Shown here one piece after another: positions 24,667-33,852 of a DNA stretch of 64,000 nucleotides. The notes beneath the pieces were generated by a model. That model was given only the letters and a program-made list of their open reading frames with translations, did no database searches and was not told the DNA's origin. Source of the DNA: JASHPR01 sp963808705 (GTDB lineage: Bacteria > Actinomycetota > Actinomycetes > Streptosporangiales > Streptosporangiaceae); the NCBI GenBank assembly GCA_963808705.1, contig CAWEHB010000008.1:186001-250000 (forward strand). The letters run 5' to 3'. Numbering within the stretch: the first letter of the stretch is position 1; each line of letters begins with the position of its first letter. Both the position numbers and the translations under genes were made by a program.

Positions 24667-25791
24667 TCAGTAGGTGCCGAGGATGTCAACGACGAAGACC
24701 AGGGTGTCGGTGCCCTTGATCCCGGCTTGTGAGGAACCTTGCTTGCCGTAGCCGTCGGCGGGTGGCACCACGAGCAGCACCCGGCTGCCGACTCGCTTGC
24801 CGACAAGGCCGTCGTCCCACCCCTTGATGACCTGCCCGGTGCCAATCTGGAAACCGGCCGGCGCGCCGCTCTTCCACGTGGAGTCGAAGACCTTGCCGTT
24901 GCGCCAGATCACGCCCTCATATTGGGCAACAAGCAGCTTGCCCTTTTGCACAACTGGTCCTGTGCCCTGGATGAGGGTGTGGACCTGCAGCGTGGCCGGC
25001 GGCGCCGTTTGAGGTATGTGGACCGGCGGGGCAGTGCCAGGGGATGAGGTGCCGACCGTTGGCAGCCCCGTCCCATTGACCGCCTCATGGGTGCCGTGCG
25101 CGCTGGCAGTCTTCTGGTATGAGCCAAGCACATCCGCAACGAACACCAGGGTGTCTTTGCCGGTAACCCCAAGTGAGCTGTCTCCGCTGGATCCGAAGCC
25201 GTCTTTCGGCGGGATGGTGATCAGCAGCCTGCTGCCGACTCGGCTGCCCTCCAGGCTCTTGTCAAGCCCAGAGATGGTGGACCCAACAGTCAGTGGCTGC
25301 GGCTGGCCGGTGGACAACTCGCTGATCTTCTTGGTTGCCGTGCCGTTCCAGGTGTATGCGGTGAGATCTGCAACGGCCAGGTCACCTTTGGCGACGAGCG
25401 TGCCGTGCCCGCTGATCAGATGCCGCGCCTGCAGGCTGGCTGGCGGGTCGATCTTGGGAATCGTGACCGTTGGCTTCGTGCCGAATGCTCCAGAGACCGC
25501 GATGGAAGGTGGCGGAGATGGCCGGGTCGCATAAATGAGCCCGGCGGTACCAAGCCCGGCCACGAGCACCACCGCAATCGCAATCAGCAGCCAACGCCGC
25601 CGCGCACGCCGCTTGGCCGCCTGGCGCCGGGCCTCCGCCTCGGCGCGCTTGCGGCCGCGCTTGACCCTGCTGCGCGCCGCCGCGGCACGCTTGCGGTCGA
25701 GCGTGCTCTTGCTGCGCTGTTCAGCCGGTGCGGCGGGCCGCTCTTGCTGGTGGCCGCGATTCCTGTCGGCTTTCCTGCCTTCGAGTGTCAC
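24667..25791 (-). CDS. Membrane-anchored double-FKBP peptidyl-prolyl isomerase
   Basis: From the GTG at 25791 (GGAG six bases upstream) the protein has about 374 residues. It begins with a lysine/arginine/alanine-rich cytoplasmic segment of 60 residues, then one membrane helix (LLIAIAVVLVAGLGTAGLIY, about 67-87). A degenerate FKBP domain follows (about 115-225, with SRLLITIPPKDGFG), then a Thr/Pro linker, and a canonical FKBP domain (about 255-374: YEGVIWRNGKVFDSTWKSG, IKGWDDGLVGKRVGSRVLLV, LVFVVDIL). Role: folding of extracytoplasmic proteins by prolyl isomerisation. The first domain lacks the VFDSS-type segment and may be structural. It sits in the island and is divergent from a methyltransferase. 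Confidence 0.88.
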   Translation of the reverse strand: MTLEGRKADRNRGHQQERPAAPAEQRSKSTLDRKRAAAARSRVKRGRKRAEAEARRQAAKRRARRRWLLIAIAVVLVAGLGTAGLIYATRPSPPPSIAVSGAFGTKPTVTIPKIDPPASLQARHLISGHGTLVAKGDLAVADLTAYTWNGTATKKISELSTGQPQPLTVGSTISGLDKSLEGSRVGSRLLITIPPKDGFGSSGDSSLGVTGKDTLVFVADVLGSYQKTASAHGTHEAVNGTGLPTVGTSSPGTAPPVHIPQTAPPATLQVHTLIQGTGPVVQKGKLLVAQYEGVIWRNGKVFDSTWKSGAPAGFQIGTGQVIKGWDDGLVGKRVGSRVLLVVPPADGYGKQGSSQAGIKGTDTLVFVVDILGTY

Positions 25792-26066
25792 CCAGAACTC
25801 CAACGAGGTGTGACGGTGTGCACGAGCCACCCTGGTCCGGGTGATCGGCGTATAACACCATAGGGGAGCACCGCTACTAACCCATGCCAACGACCGGCCG
25901 TGGTAGCGCTTCGCGCCTGGCCCCGTCGAGATGCCAACCGGGGATTGCCGATGACTACGCCGTCTGCCTGTACCTGCAGGGAGTAGATCCAGGGTCGGTT
26001 AGGCGGACGCGGCCATGCGCCCGCTGGCGTCGCTGTGAATCACAGGTGGGAGTTCGGCCGGTACTG

Positions 26067-26660
26067 ATGGCAAGGAGGCATCTGAGCCACACTGTCGTCG
26101 TGACCGACCACTACGCCGACGGAACCTACCGGTGGTGGCATCTGTCTCGGCCTTCGCCGGAACTGCTCGCGGCGCTGGGCGATGGCTGGCTGCCGTCAAG
26201 CGGGCGCGCGCTTGACGTCGGTTGCGGCCTGGGCGGCGAGGCGGGCTGTCTCGCCGCCGCTGGCTGGCAGGTGGCCGGGATCGACTTGTCGCAGGTGGTC
26301 CTGGCCCGGGCGGCGGCCGGACATGACGGCGCGGCGTTCATGCGCGCGGACGTCCGCCGGCTTCCGTTTCACCGGCACTGCTTCGACGCCGCGCTGGACC
26401 GCGGCTGCTTCCACTACCTGGCCCCGCAGGACCGGCCGCGGTACGCCGATGAACTCCGCCGCGTCCTGCGGCCCGGTGCCGGGCTGCTGCTACGGGCTAG
26501 CCTCCGCGCCGCTGGCGTGCGAAACGACATCGACGAAGCGGTCATCGGCCACACGTTCGCGGCCTGGCAGATCGAGCACATGCAGCGGGCCGCCGTACCG
26601 AGCGACACCTGCACGCTCGAGGTGATCCTCGCCCGGCTGTCAACGACAAGTCCGCCGTGA
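26067..26660 (+). CDS. Class I SAM-dependent methyltransferase
   Basis: From ATG 26067 the product has 197 residues. SAM motif I is ALDVGCGLGGEAGCLAAAGW, then VAGIDLSQVVLARA, FMRADVRRLPF, DAALDRGCFHYLAPQDRPRY and ELRRVLRPGAGLLL. The order matches thiopurine- or UbiE-like class I enzymes with a short N-terminal cap. An AAGGAGG lies just inside this start, so initiation a few codons later (near 26100) is possible. Island cargo; substrate unknown. Confidence 0.75.
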   Translation: MARRHLSHTVVVTDHYADGTYRWWHLSRPSPELLAALGDGWLPSSGRALDVGCGLGGEAGCLAAAGWQVAGIDLSQVVLARAAAGHDGAAFMRADVRRLPFHRHCFDAALDRGCFHYLAPQDRPRYADELRRVLRPGAGLLLRASLRAAGVRNDIDEAVIGHTFAAWQIEHMQRAAVPSDTCTLEVILARLSTTSPP

Positions 26661-26663
26661 CGC

Positions 26664-26701
26664 CAGATCGACCTGATCTGCGCGCCTCAGTCTGAGGGGC
26701 G
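26664..26701. terminator. Two small hairpins between convergent genes
   Basis: CAGATC-gacct-GATCTG (26664-26680) is followed by CCTCAG-t-CTGAGG (26685-26697) directly after the methyltransferase stop at 26660. They could terminate the plus-strand gene. Confidence 0.4.
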
Positions 26702-26914
26702 CCAAGCATCCTGCGACCGCCCCGAACGGCGGGACTGCGTGCGTTCTCCCTGGTCTTTCCCGTAACTCAGGGTGATGCCGTCGATCGAGTGGCGCAAGGC
26801 CGGCGTCCGGATCGGCTCAGTGTGACCGGCCTGGTGCCGAGGTGTTTTCCGGCCCAGCATCCCGGCCGCCAGGTGGCTGCAGCATGCCCGGCCCTTGTCC
26901 GCCTGGCCCGGCCT
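26702..26914. other. Non-coding stretch with a short decayed coding-like segment
   Basis: No gene is supported. On the minus strand a segment near 26730-26790 reads GITLSYGKDQGER. It resembles GITLSNGEARGER at about 29065-29105, suggesting two remnants of one sequence family inside the island. Confidence 0.3.
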
Positions 26915-27712
26915 TTAGGTGAGGGCGTCTTGCAGGGCGGAGCGGTGTGCGAGCACGTAGCCGATCTGGCGCTGGATGCCTGCGCCGGCGCCCATGTCCC
27001 ACAATCGCTGGTAGGCCGGGTCGCCAGCGTCCGCCGCTTGCTTGATCGCGCGGCGGCAGGCGCGCTGGCGTTCGAGGATCTTGTCCACCAGCTCACCGCG
27101 GTCCTGCAGACCATAGGCGTCGCAGAACAGCCGGGTCCGGCGCGCCCGGGGCTCGAACTCCGCCATGCCGAACGGGTCAGTGGCGGGGTCGCCGTACAGC
27201 GGCACGAAGTGCCATATCGCGAAACTGACGTCCCACCAGCGGGGGCCGGGCGCAGCCAGGTCCCAGTCGATGAACGCCACCGGCCGCTCGCGGGCGAAGA
27301 CGGTGTTCCAGGGGGCGAGGTCGTTGTGGCAGATCACCTCGCCGCCACCGGGGAACGCGGCGGTTTGCTGCCAGGCGGCGTCTGCGGGCGGCGTGAACGA
27401 TGCGGCCGCGTCATGGAACCGCCGGACCAGCCGCGCAAGGCGGGCGAGGATGTCATCACGCCACAGGTACCCGGGTGAGGCACCGCCGCTGAGGGCTATC
27501 CCCTCGATGTAGGTCACCTCCTCGATGCCCGCTGCCGGGACCAGGCGCACCGGGCGGGGCGCGACACCGGCCCCGGCCTGCGCCAGATGCGCCAGCCAGG
27601 CGTGCACCGCCGGGGACCACGGCCCGGCTGTTCGCCGGACCGTGTTGCCGCTGCGCGTCACCGACGAAGTGATGAACCCACCCGTCAGGGGCTGCCCGGC
27701 GGGCTGGTCCAT
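26915..27712 (-). CDS. Aminoglycoside phosphotransferase (APH) family kinase
   Basis: The 265-residue protein has the APH/choline-kinase catalytic loop VICHNDLAPWNTVF (near 128), the metal-binding VAFIDWDLAAPGPRWWDVSF (near 147), and a helical tail. The N-lobe is short, beginning GGFITSSVTRSGNTVRR. Family members phosphorylate aminoglycosides, macrolides, choline or other small hydroxyl compounds; sequence alone does not give resistance. Island cargo, minus strand, convergent with the preceding methyltransferase. Confidence 0.82.
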   Translation of the reverse strand: MDQPAGQPLTGGFITSSVTRSGNTVRRTAGPWSPAVHAWLAHLAQAGAGVAPRPVRLVPAAGIEEVTYIEGIALSGGASPGYLWRDDILARLARLVRRFHDAAASFTPPADAAWQQTAAFPGGGEVICHNDLAPWNTVFARERPVAFIDWDLAAPGPRWWDVSFAIWHFVPLYGDPATDPFGMAEFEPRARRTRLFCDAYGLQDRGELVDKILERQRACRRAIKQAADAGDPAYQRLWDMGAGAGIQRQIGYVLAHRSALQDALT

Positions 27713-28197
27713 GGCGCCTCACCACCTGAGGCCGCAGTCACAGAATGCGATGCGGTTCTGTTGAAATATAGAGCGCCGGATCGCCGATTTAGCGCGGCTA
27801 ACGGCCGTGGCCACGAGGCGGGTGGTCACGCGCAGATCAGCTATTCGGTGCGGCAAGCATCACGATGCCGCCCGGCCAGTGATGGCGCCATATCGGGCGG
27901 GTATGGCTCGTCAGCTCGGCGCCGGTGACGGCCACGGAGCGTGACTTCGGCTGCGTGGGGCTGGCCAGGCGCAGTTTCGGGGCGTGCCGGGTGGGTGAGG
28001 AAGCGCGGTGCGACAACCCGGGGTATCGCGATGCGGGCCGCCTCCGCTGCAAGCGCGCAGTTGCGGTTGTCCCGTGCTGCCGGCTGGGCACTCCCGCGGT
28101 CGCTGGCCGCCTGACTGGCACCCCGGGGGGGAACTGCGGCACACTTCGGGGAGCCGGGTGGCTAACAGTGCGGGACCGGGCAGCGGAGGCGAGGCCG
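27713..28197. other. Gene-free stretch inside island
   Basis: About 485 bp upstream of both the APH-family gene and the next methyltransferase. It contains an AT-richer patch at 27745-27800 that could hold divergent promoters (TTGAAATATAGAGC). No protein-like frame is evident. Confidence 0.35.
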
Positions 28198-28983
28198 ATG
28201 GGGTGGGCCGAATCGGGCCGGGCCTGGGGTGAGCGGGCCACGGACTGGGCGTACCTGATGGAGCCGTATGCGCGGCGTGCCAACGACGCGCTGTTCGACC
28301 GGGCTGGCGTGGGCGCGGGAACCAGGCTGCTCGACATTGCCTGCGGCTCCGGATACGCGGCCAGCGTCGCAGCCGCCCGGGGGGCCGAGGTCGCCGGGCT
28401 GGATGCCTCCGGGGCACTGATCGCGATCGCGCGGGCGCGCACGCCCGGCGGGGATTTCCGGGTCGGCGACATGTTCGCGCTGCCGTTCGGCGATGACTGC
28501 TTCGATGTGGCGACGAGTTTCAACGGGATCTGGAAGGGATGCGAGGACGCGCTGGCCGAGGCCCGCCGGGTGGTGCGGCCGGGCGGGCTGGCCGGGTTCA
28601 GCTTCTGGGGATCTCCCAGGCGGCTTGGCCTGCTGCCGTTCTTCGCCACGCTGCTGGAGCTGTCGCCGCCCGGCCACGTCGATGCCACCCTCAATCAGGG
28701 CGACACCGGGCGGCCTGGCGTGGCCGAGCAGATGCTCGCCGACGCCGGCCTGGAGTTCGCCGGCCGGGGGACCGCGCAGGTCGTCAACGAGTGGCCCGAC
28801 CTCGACCTGGCGGCCCGGGCGCTCGCCTCTGCCGGGCCGTCCTGGCCGGCCCTGCAGGCGGCTGGCTACGACCGGTTCGCCGAGGCGATCCGCCAGGCCA
28901 TCCGCCCGCTGTACACCGAAGGCCTCGGCGTCCGGATCGTCTCCGAGTTCGGCTGGATCATCGGACGGGTCCCCAGCGCCTGA
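28198..28983 (+). CDS. Class I SAM-dependent methyltransferase (UbiE-like)
   Basis: From ATG 28198 (preceded by GCGGAGGCGAGG) the product has 261 residues. SAM motif RLLDIACGSGYAASVAAARG, acidic AGLDASGALIAIAR, FRVGDMFALPFGDDCFDVAT, RRVVRPGGLAGFSFWG and a C-terminal helical region follow the UbiE/COQ5-type order. The substrate is unknown. It is the last cargo gene before the right attachment copy. The frame is open upstream, but that portion is not protein-like. Confidence 0.85.
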   Translation: MGWAESGRAWGERATDWAYLMEPYARRANDALFDRAGVGAGTRLLDIACGSGYAASVAAARGAEVAGLDASGALIAIARARTPGGDFRVGDMFALPFGDDCFDVATSFNGIWKGCEDALAEARRVVRPGGLAGFSFWGSPRRLGLLPFFATLLELSPPGHVDATLNQGDTGRPGVAEQMLADAGLEFAGRGTAQVVNEWPDLDLAARALASAGPSWPALQAAGYDRFAEAIRQAIRPLYTEGLGVRIVSEFGWIIGRVPSA

Positions 28984-29391
28984 GATCAGCGCAGAATCAC
29001 CTGATCTGTACGGCGCACCCCCTCAATCGATCACTGGCTCTGAGAGTACAACGGCGGCTCGGCGCGCGTTCTCCCCGAGCTTCTCCATTACTCAGCGTGA
29101 TGCCGCCCCTCGATGTAGCCGGTGCGGTGCGACCTGCCTGGAGGTCCTGGTGGGCAATGCGCCCGTCGATGCTGCGGGTGAGCCGCGCGACCGTGGCGGC
29201 AAGATTGAACTGGGGATCTACCACTGTTGAGCTGTCAGGTTTCCAGTCCGCAAGGGTGATCGTCAGCCCCAGGGGGGTTGCAGTTTGGGTTGCAGTTCAC
29301 CCTCGGTCGCTCCCGTTCGCTGGCGTGCAATCGCGCGCCATGACCTGCGCGGCGACTGCATGCGAACGGGCACGTACTGGCGAAGGTCAAC
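28984..29391. other. Gene-free stretch before right attachment copy
   Basis: About 400 bp without a supported gene. It carries the second GITLS-type remnant (minus strand, about 29065-29105) described for 26702-26914. Nothing else structured was seen. Confidence 0.35.
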
Positions 29392-29437
29392 CTCTTAATC
29401 CGCGGGTTCGGGGTTCAAGTCCCTGGCGGCGCACCCG
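29392..29437 (+). repeat. Right attachment copy: 46-bp tRNA-Lys 3' end
   Basis: The sequence from CTCTTAATCCGCGG through the tRNA end and CCCG is identical to the tRNA-Lys 3' half at 20416-20460. It lacks the 5' half, so it is an attachment remnant, defining the right edge of an island of about 8.9 kb. Confidence 0.9.
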
Positions 29438-29458
29438 GACCTGGGGATCTTCCCGGTG

Positions 29459-29757
29459 CTAGCCCTCGTTGTTGATCTTGAATGGGGCCGGACTGGGGCC
29501 ATCGTGGGGCGGCCGATCTGACGGCCGGGGGGGCGCGGGACCGGCGTGCTGGTGGCGGCCGACCTTGGTGATCAGCGCGGCGACCTTCTCGGCGGCGGTG
29601 CGGGCGACGTCGGGCAGGACCGAGGTGTAGGTGTCGGCGGTGAGCACGATGCTGGAGTGGCCGAGCATGTCCTGCACGATGCGCAGATCCACGCCCTACT
29701 GCGTGGCCGCGCCGTGCCGCAGGTCATGCAGCCGTACCGGCGGCAGCCCGGCCTGAC
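29459..29757 (-). pseudogene. C-terminal remnant of a second tyrosine recombinase
   Basis: Read on the minus strand it gives GLPPVRLHDLRHGAATQ, an in-frame TAG (about 29697-29699), then GVDLRIVQDMLGHSSIVLTA and DTYTSVLPDVARTAAEKVAA. It is closely related to the end of the integrase at 20822-21919 and sits in the same position relative to a tRNA-Lys 3' copy (about 20-250 bp). It is therefore the att-int end of a second element of the same family, most of which is gone. Confidence 0.8.
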
Positions 29758-29777
29758 CGGCCCCCGCCGAACTCGAG

Positions 29778-31376
29778 TCAGCCCAGGACCATCTGTTCAC
29801 CGGAGCCCGATTGCTCGGGGTCGGGCAGGCGCATCATGCGGAACGAGATGAGCAGCCCGGCCAGGCCGGCGAGGATGGGAATGAGCAGTGCGATCTGCAG
29901 GGCGATGTGCCTGGCCTGGGTGTTGATCCTGATGATCTCGTCCTGCGTCTTCGGCGGCTGGCCGGCCAGCTGCTTCTCGAGCTGGGTGTTGCTGACCACT
30001 TCGGCGTCGTGTTCCAGGACCTTGGCGACCTGCTGCTGCTCGGCCCCGGAAAGCACGGTGCTCGACTGGGCCATGCTGGTGAAGGCGAAGGACAGCGTGG
30101 CCAGCAAGATGGCGCCGGCGAACGCCAGCCCGAACGACAGGCCGAACGACCCGCCCGCCGAGTTCACCCCGGCCGCCTCGCTGACGCGCTCATCAGAGAT
30201 CGGGGCCAGCGTGTAGTTGTTGAGCTGGGAGACCAGCAGGCCCAGCCCCGATCCCGCGATCAGCAACGGCACCACCAGGTACCAGCCGGAGGTCGCCCGG
30301 GGCACGATCGGCTCCACGGCGACCAGCCCGATCGTGAACAGCGCGAACCCCGCCCGGATGAGGCTCGCCGGACGCCGTTTCCCTGCTTTTTTCCCGGCGA
30401 GCAGGGCCACCGCGAACATGCTCAGGGAGAGCGGGGCGATGGACAGGCCCGCCCCCATCGCGCTGTACTCGAGCACGATCTGCAGGTAGATCGGCAGCGC
30501 GATCATCGTGCCGCCCAGGCCGATCTGCTGCAGCAGCTGCCCGGAGACCCCGAACTTGAACAGCTTGGCCTTGAACAGGTCCGGGTCCAGCAGCACCGGC
30601 TGGCCCGCACGCTTGCGCCGCACCAGCCACCACGCCAGGGCTCCGAGCGAGACCGCCCCGAGGGCCAGAAGCAGGCCTACCGCCTCGCCGCCTTCTTGCC
30701 AGACGAGGATGCCCAGCACGATGCCGCCCATGCCCAGCACGGACAGGACCGCACCCACGACGTCCACCCGCCGTGATCCGGTGTATTCCACGTCGCGGAC
30801 CAGCCGGATGCCGGACAGCACGACCGCGATGATGACGTCCTCAAGCAGGAACGCGATCCGCCACGACAGGTAGGTCGTGATGAACCCGCCGAGCAGCGGG
30901 CCGACGGCGGCGGCGATCGCGGCCGCAGCTCCTACGAGGGCGTAGGCCTGCCGTTGCGCCGCGCCCTCGAAGTTGCCGTGGATGAGTGACTGCATCGCCG
31001 GCAGCAGCAGCGATGCGCCGAGCCCGCCCACGATCGCCCAGAACACGATGATCGTGGTCAGGCCCTGGGCAAGGGCCATGGCCAGGGCGCCGATCGCGTA
31101 GCCGAGCAGGCCCAGCACGTACGCGCGCTTGCGCCCGATCAGATCGCCCACCTTGCTGCCGATCAGGATGAACGCCGCCGACACCAGCGCCTCAAGCGCG
31201 ATCGCGGACTGAACCCCGCTGACGGTCGTATGCAGGTCGTGAACGACCGATGCGATGGACACGTTCATCACCGAGGTGTCGACCACCAGGACGAACATCG
31301 CCATCGCCAGCAAGATGGCCAGCCTACGGTCCCCTTTGGCCAGCACAGGAGCACTGATGCCAGACGCGCCAGTCAT
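29778..31376 (-). CDS. DHA2-type (EmrB/QacA) MFS exporter
   Basis: A 532-residue protein with about 14 hydrophobic segments. Motif A-like is SKVGDLIGRKRAYVLG, the antiporter motif C region is AAAVGPLLGGFI, and the N-terminal MFVLVVDTSVMNVSIASVVHDL is typical of proton-driven drug exporters. A soluble loop near 440-500 (QQQVAKVLEHDAEVVSNTQL) precedes the last helix. It likely exports a hydrophobic compound. It starts 88 bp before the stop of the SulP gene and ends 20 bp from the second integrase remnant. No regulator adjoins. Confidence 0.9.
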   Translation of the reverse strand: MTGASGISAPVLAKGDRRLAILLAMAMFVLVVDTSVMNVSIASVVHDLHTTVSGVQSAIALEALVSAAFILIGSKVGDLIGRKRAYVLGLLGYAIGALAMALAQGLTTIIVFWAIVGGLGASLLLPAMQSLIHGNFEGAAQRQAYALVGAAAAIAAAVGPLLGGFITTYLSWRIAFLLEDVIIAVVLSGIRLVRDVEYTGSRRVDVVGAVLSVLGMGGIVLGILVWQEGGEAVGLLLALGAVSLGALAWWLVRRKRAGQPVLLDPDLFKAKLFKFGVSGQLLQQIGLGGTMIALPIYLQIVLEYSAMGAGLSIAPLSLSMFAVALLAGKKAGKRRPASLIRAGFALFTIGLVAVEPIVPRATSGWYLVVPLLIAGSGLGLLVSQLNNYTLAPISDERVSEAAGVNSAGGSFGLSFGLAFAGAILLATLSFAFTSMAQSSTVLSGAEQQQVAKVLEHDAEVVSNTQLEKQLAGQPPKTQDEIIRINTQARHIALQIALLIPILAGLAGLLISFRMMRLPDPEQSGSGEQMVLG

Positions 31377-31463
31377 AGCAGGTTCACCATCTCGCGATCC
31401 CTTTGTGCGGTGCCGCCCGGGGTAAGTTTCTCAGGCGTGCCGGCATCGCGCCGGCCGATCTGA

Positions 31464-33206
31464 TCACCGGTCGGCACGGCTGCCTCCTTGGGCGGCGATC
31501 TGTGCCTCCATGGCCTGTTCGATGTTCCCGTGGGTCTTGTCGTCACCGATCCGATCGAGGGCACCGTCACGCGCTAGCAGCTCGCGGACCGCCGGCTTCA
31601 CCCGGGCGAGCCGCAGGGTCATGCCGGCTTGCTCGGTGAGCTCGAGGATCTCGCGCATGTTCGCCGACCCCTGCGAGTCGATGAAGTCTATTCCCTCGCA
31701 ATCGAGCACGATCCCGGTGATCTCAGGCATGGACAGCGCGACCTCCCGGACCCGGTCTTCCAGAGCGTCCGAGGTGGCGAAGAACAGGCCGCCGTCCAGC
31801 CGGAGGACCACGACCCCCGGGAACTGCTCGTCCCCGGGATGCTCGTCCAGCTCCCTGAACGCCTCGGTGCCTGGCTCCCGTCCCAGCAGGGGCATGCGGG
31901 GGCGCGTGGCCACCGAGATGAGCCAGATCAGCGAGAGCCCGATCCCGATCATCACTCCGGCGAGCACGCCGACCAGGAGGGTCCCGGTGATCGCCGCGAT
32001 CGCGATCCAGAAGTCGAAGCGCGCCACCCTGGCGAGGCGCCGCATCTCGGGCACGTCCATCATCCCCATGACCACGGCCTCGATGATCAGCGCGGCGAGC
32101 ACCGGCTTGGGCAGGTCCGAGAAGACTGGCGCCAGCACGAGCAGCGTGAGCAGGACGACCACACCGGAGGTGAGCGACGCCAGGCCGGTGCGCGCGCCGG
32201 AGTGGTCGTTTAGTGAGCTCGCGGACAGGCTGGTTGAGACCGGCATTCCCTGGAACAGGCCGGCGCCGACGTTCGCCATGCCCTGGGCGGCCGATTCCTG
32301 GTTGATGTCGATGCGGTAGTGATGCCTGGCGGCGAATGTCCGGGCGTCGCCGGCGGTTTGCGAGAACCCGATGAGGACCAGCGCCACCGCCGCGAGGGCA
32401 ATCGCGCTGGCGTGAGCCCGCAGCAGCGCGGCGTCGGGGACCTGCAGGGTCGGCAGCCCTCGTGGCACCTCGCCGACCAGGGCCACCCCGTGAGCGCCGA
32501 GATCGAAAAGCCATGACGCCATCAGGCCGCCAACGACCAGGACGAGGGCTCCGGGGACGCGTGGCGCGATCACCCGCAAGCCGAAGACCACCGCGAGCGC
32601 GGCTGCGCCGACGGCCACGGTCAGCAGCTGGGCGTCGCCGAGCGTCCCGATCCAGGACCACAGCTCCTGGATCGGGTTCGAGCCGGTGGCCTTCGTCCCG
32701 GTGAGCTTGGGCAGCTCGCCGATCACCACGTCGATCGCCGCGCCGAACAGGAAGCCGGTGACCACGGCCCGCGACAGGAACTGCGCGATCCATCCCATCT
32801 TGAGCGCTGCGAGGAGGAGGAACAGCGCGCCAGAAACGAGGGTGATCATCGCCACGAAGGACGCCGCATTCTGGACCCCCGTGACCCCGGCCACCGCGAC
32901 CGCGCTCGCGGCCACGGCCGCCAATCCCGAGCTCGGCCCGGTCGAGATCTGCCGGCTCGTGCCGAAGACCGCATAGAGGATCGCGCCGGCCGCTGCCGCG
33001 TAGAGACCATTCTGCAGCGGGATCCCCGCGATCCCCGCGTAGCCGAGGTTCTTCGGAACGATCAGGGCAGCGACGGTGACCCCAGCGATCAGATCGCCTC
33101 TGAGCCAGCGACGCTCGTAGGAGCGGATCCATCCGGCCATCGGGACAAAGCGCCACCGGTCCCGCGCCGCAGCCGACCGGGCCCCTGTCACCGGTCCGCC
33201 TGGCAT
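31464..33206 (-). CDS. SulP family anion transporter with STAS domain
   Basis: The 580-residue protein has the SulP membrane core: LRGDLIAGVTVAALIVPKNL, GYAGIAGIPLQNGLYAA, TGPSSGLAAVAA, and FQGMPVSTSLSASSLNDHSG near residue 330. A C-terminal STAS domain follows at about 460-560, with GIVLDCEGIDFIDSQGSANM containing the conserved serine position. It transports sulfate, bicarbonate or another oxyanion. A carbonic anhydrase exists elsewhere in the window but is not linked. Start at 33206 is compatible with length; the first 20 residues are not conserved. Confidence 0.92.
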   Translation of the reverse strand: MPGGPVTGARSAAARDRWRFVPMAGWIRSYERRWLRGDLIAGVTVAALIVPKNLGYAGIAGIPLQNGLYAAAAGAILYAVFGTSRQISTGPSSGLAAVAASAVAVAGVTGVQNAASFVAMITLVSGALFLLLAALKMGWIAQFLSRAVVTGFLFGAAIDVVIGELPKLTGTKATGSNPIQELWSWIGTLGDAQLLTVAVGAAALAVVFGLRVIAPRVPGALVLVVGGLMASWLFDLGAHGVALVGEVPRGLPTLQVPDAALLRAHASAIALAAVALVLIGFSQTAGDARTFAARHHYRIDINQESAAQGMANVGAGLFQGMPVSTSLSASSLNDHSGARTGLASLTSGVVVLLTLLVLAPVFSDLPKPVLAALIIEAVVMGMMDVPEMRRLARVARFDFWIAIAAITGTLLVGVLAGVMIGIGLSLIWLISVATRPRMPLLGREPGTEAFRELDEHPGDEQFPGVVVLRLDGGLFFATSDALEDRVREVALSMPEITGIVLDCEGIDFIDSQGSANMREILELTEQAGMTLRLARVKPAVRELLARDGALDRIGDDKTHGNIEQAMEAQIAAQGGSRADR

Positions 33207-33267
33207 GAGACTCGAGCCTGGGTGCGCCTCTGGGGTCGACGCCGGCTGCGACGCGGGCTCATGTGGA

Positions 33268-33768
33268 TTACTGCGCGGCCGTCTCGGCGCCGTGCAGCGC
33301 GTCCTGGAGTTCCTTCTCGTCGTCCTTGGACAGGGACGTCTTCAACACGGTGCCGCCGAACTTGCTCATCGCCTCGACGGCCTTGTCCGGGGTCACCTTC
33401 TCCAGCATCAGGAACAGGCACGAGGTACCCGGCTTGACCATGTCCCGGACCTGCTCCTGGAACTGCTTGTCGATGCTGGTCTTGGCCAGCTTGCCCATCA
33501 GCGCGCCCAGCCCGGCGCCGATGGCCAGGCCGAAGACGGGGATGAAGAACAGCAGGCCGAACAGGAACCCCCAGAACATGCCCCAGGTCGCCCCGGCGCC
33601 GACGGGGTGATGGTCGGTGTGGACGTGGTAGGTGCCGTCCTTGTCCCGGACGATCACCGCGATCGCGTCCGGCTGGATGATCAGGTCCTGGGCCAGCCGC
33701 CGGGCCTCATCGGCCGCGGCGGTCGCGGTCGTCTCATCCGGATATCCGATGGCGATCAGGTCAGCCAT
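33268..33768 (-). CDS. DUF1269 domain membrane-associated protein
   Basis: ATG 33768 follows AAAGGGGGAGG and gives 166 residues. It opens ADLIAIGYPDETTATAAADE, has the IAVIVRDKDGTYHVHTDHHP signature, a glycine-rich hydrophobic pair WGMFWGFLFGLLFFIPVFGL and AIGAGLGALMGKLAKTSI, and ends with an alpha/beta part (LFLMLEKVTPDKAVEAMSKF). This is the DUF1269 pattern; function is unknown, with links to stress and membrane integrity suggested for the family. It ends about 60 bp before the SulP start, so the two may be cotranscribed. The IS1182 copy inserted only 85 bp upstream may have removed its promoter. Confidence 0.85.
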   Translation of the reverse strand: MADLIAIGYPDETTATAAADEARRLAQDLIIQPDAIAVIVRDKDGTYHVHTDHHPVGAGATWGMFWGFLFGLLFFIPVFGLAIGAGLGALMGKLAKTSIDKQFQEQVRDMVKPGTSCLFLMLEKVTPDKAVEAMSKFGGTVLKTSLSKDDEKELQDALHGAETAAQ

Positions 33769-33852
33769 GGCCTCCCCCTTTCTCAAGCGTCGCCGTTCCT
33801 TTTCCACTGCCGGCACGGCATGCGCAGCGCGTCCGGCGTTTTGGTCCCAGTG

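Noticed and set aside
26915..27712. Calling the APH-family gene an aminoglycoside-resistance gene
   Set aside because: The family is broad and no specificity residues can be assigned from the sequence.
20822..29757. Island considered as a prophage
   Set aside because: Apart from integrase remnants there are no capsid, tail, lysis or replication genes.
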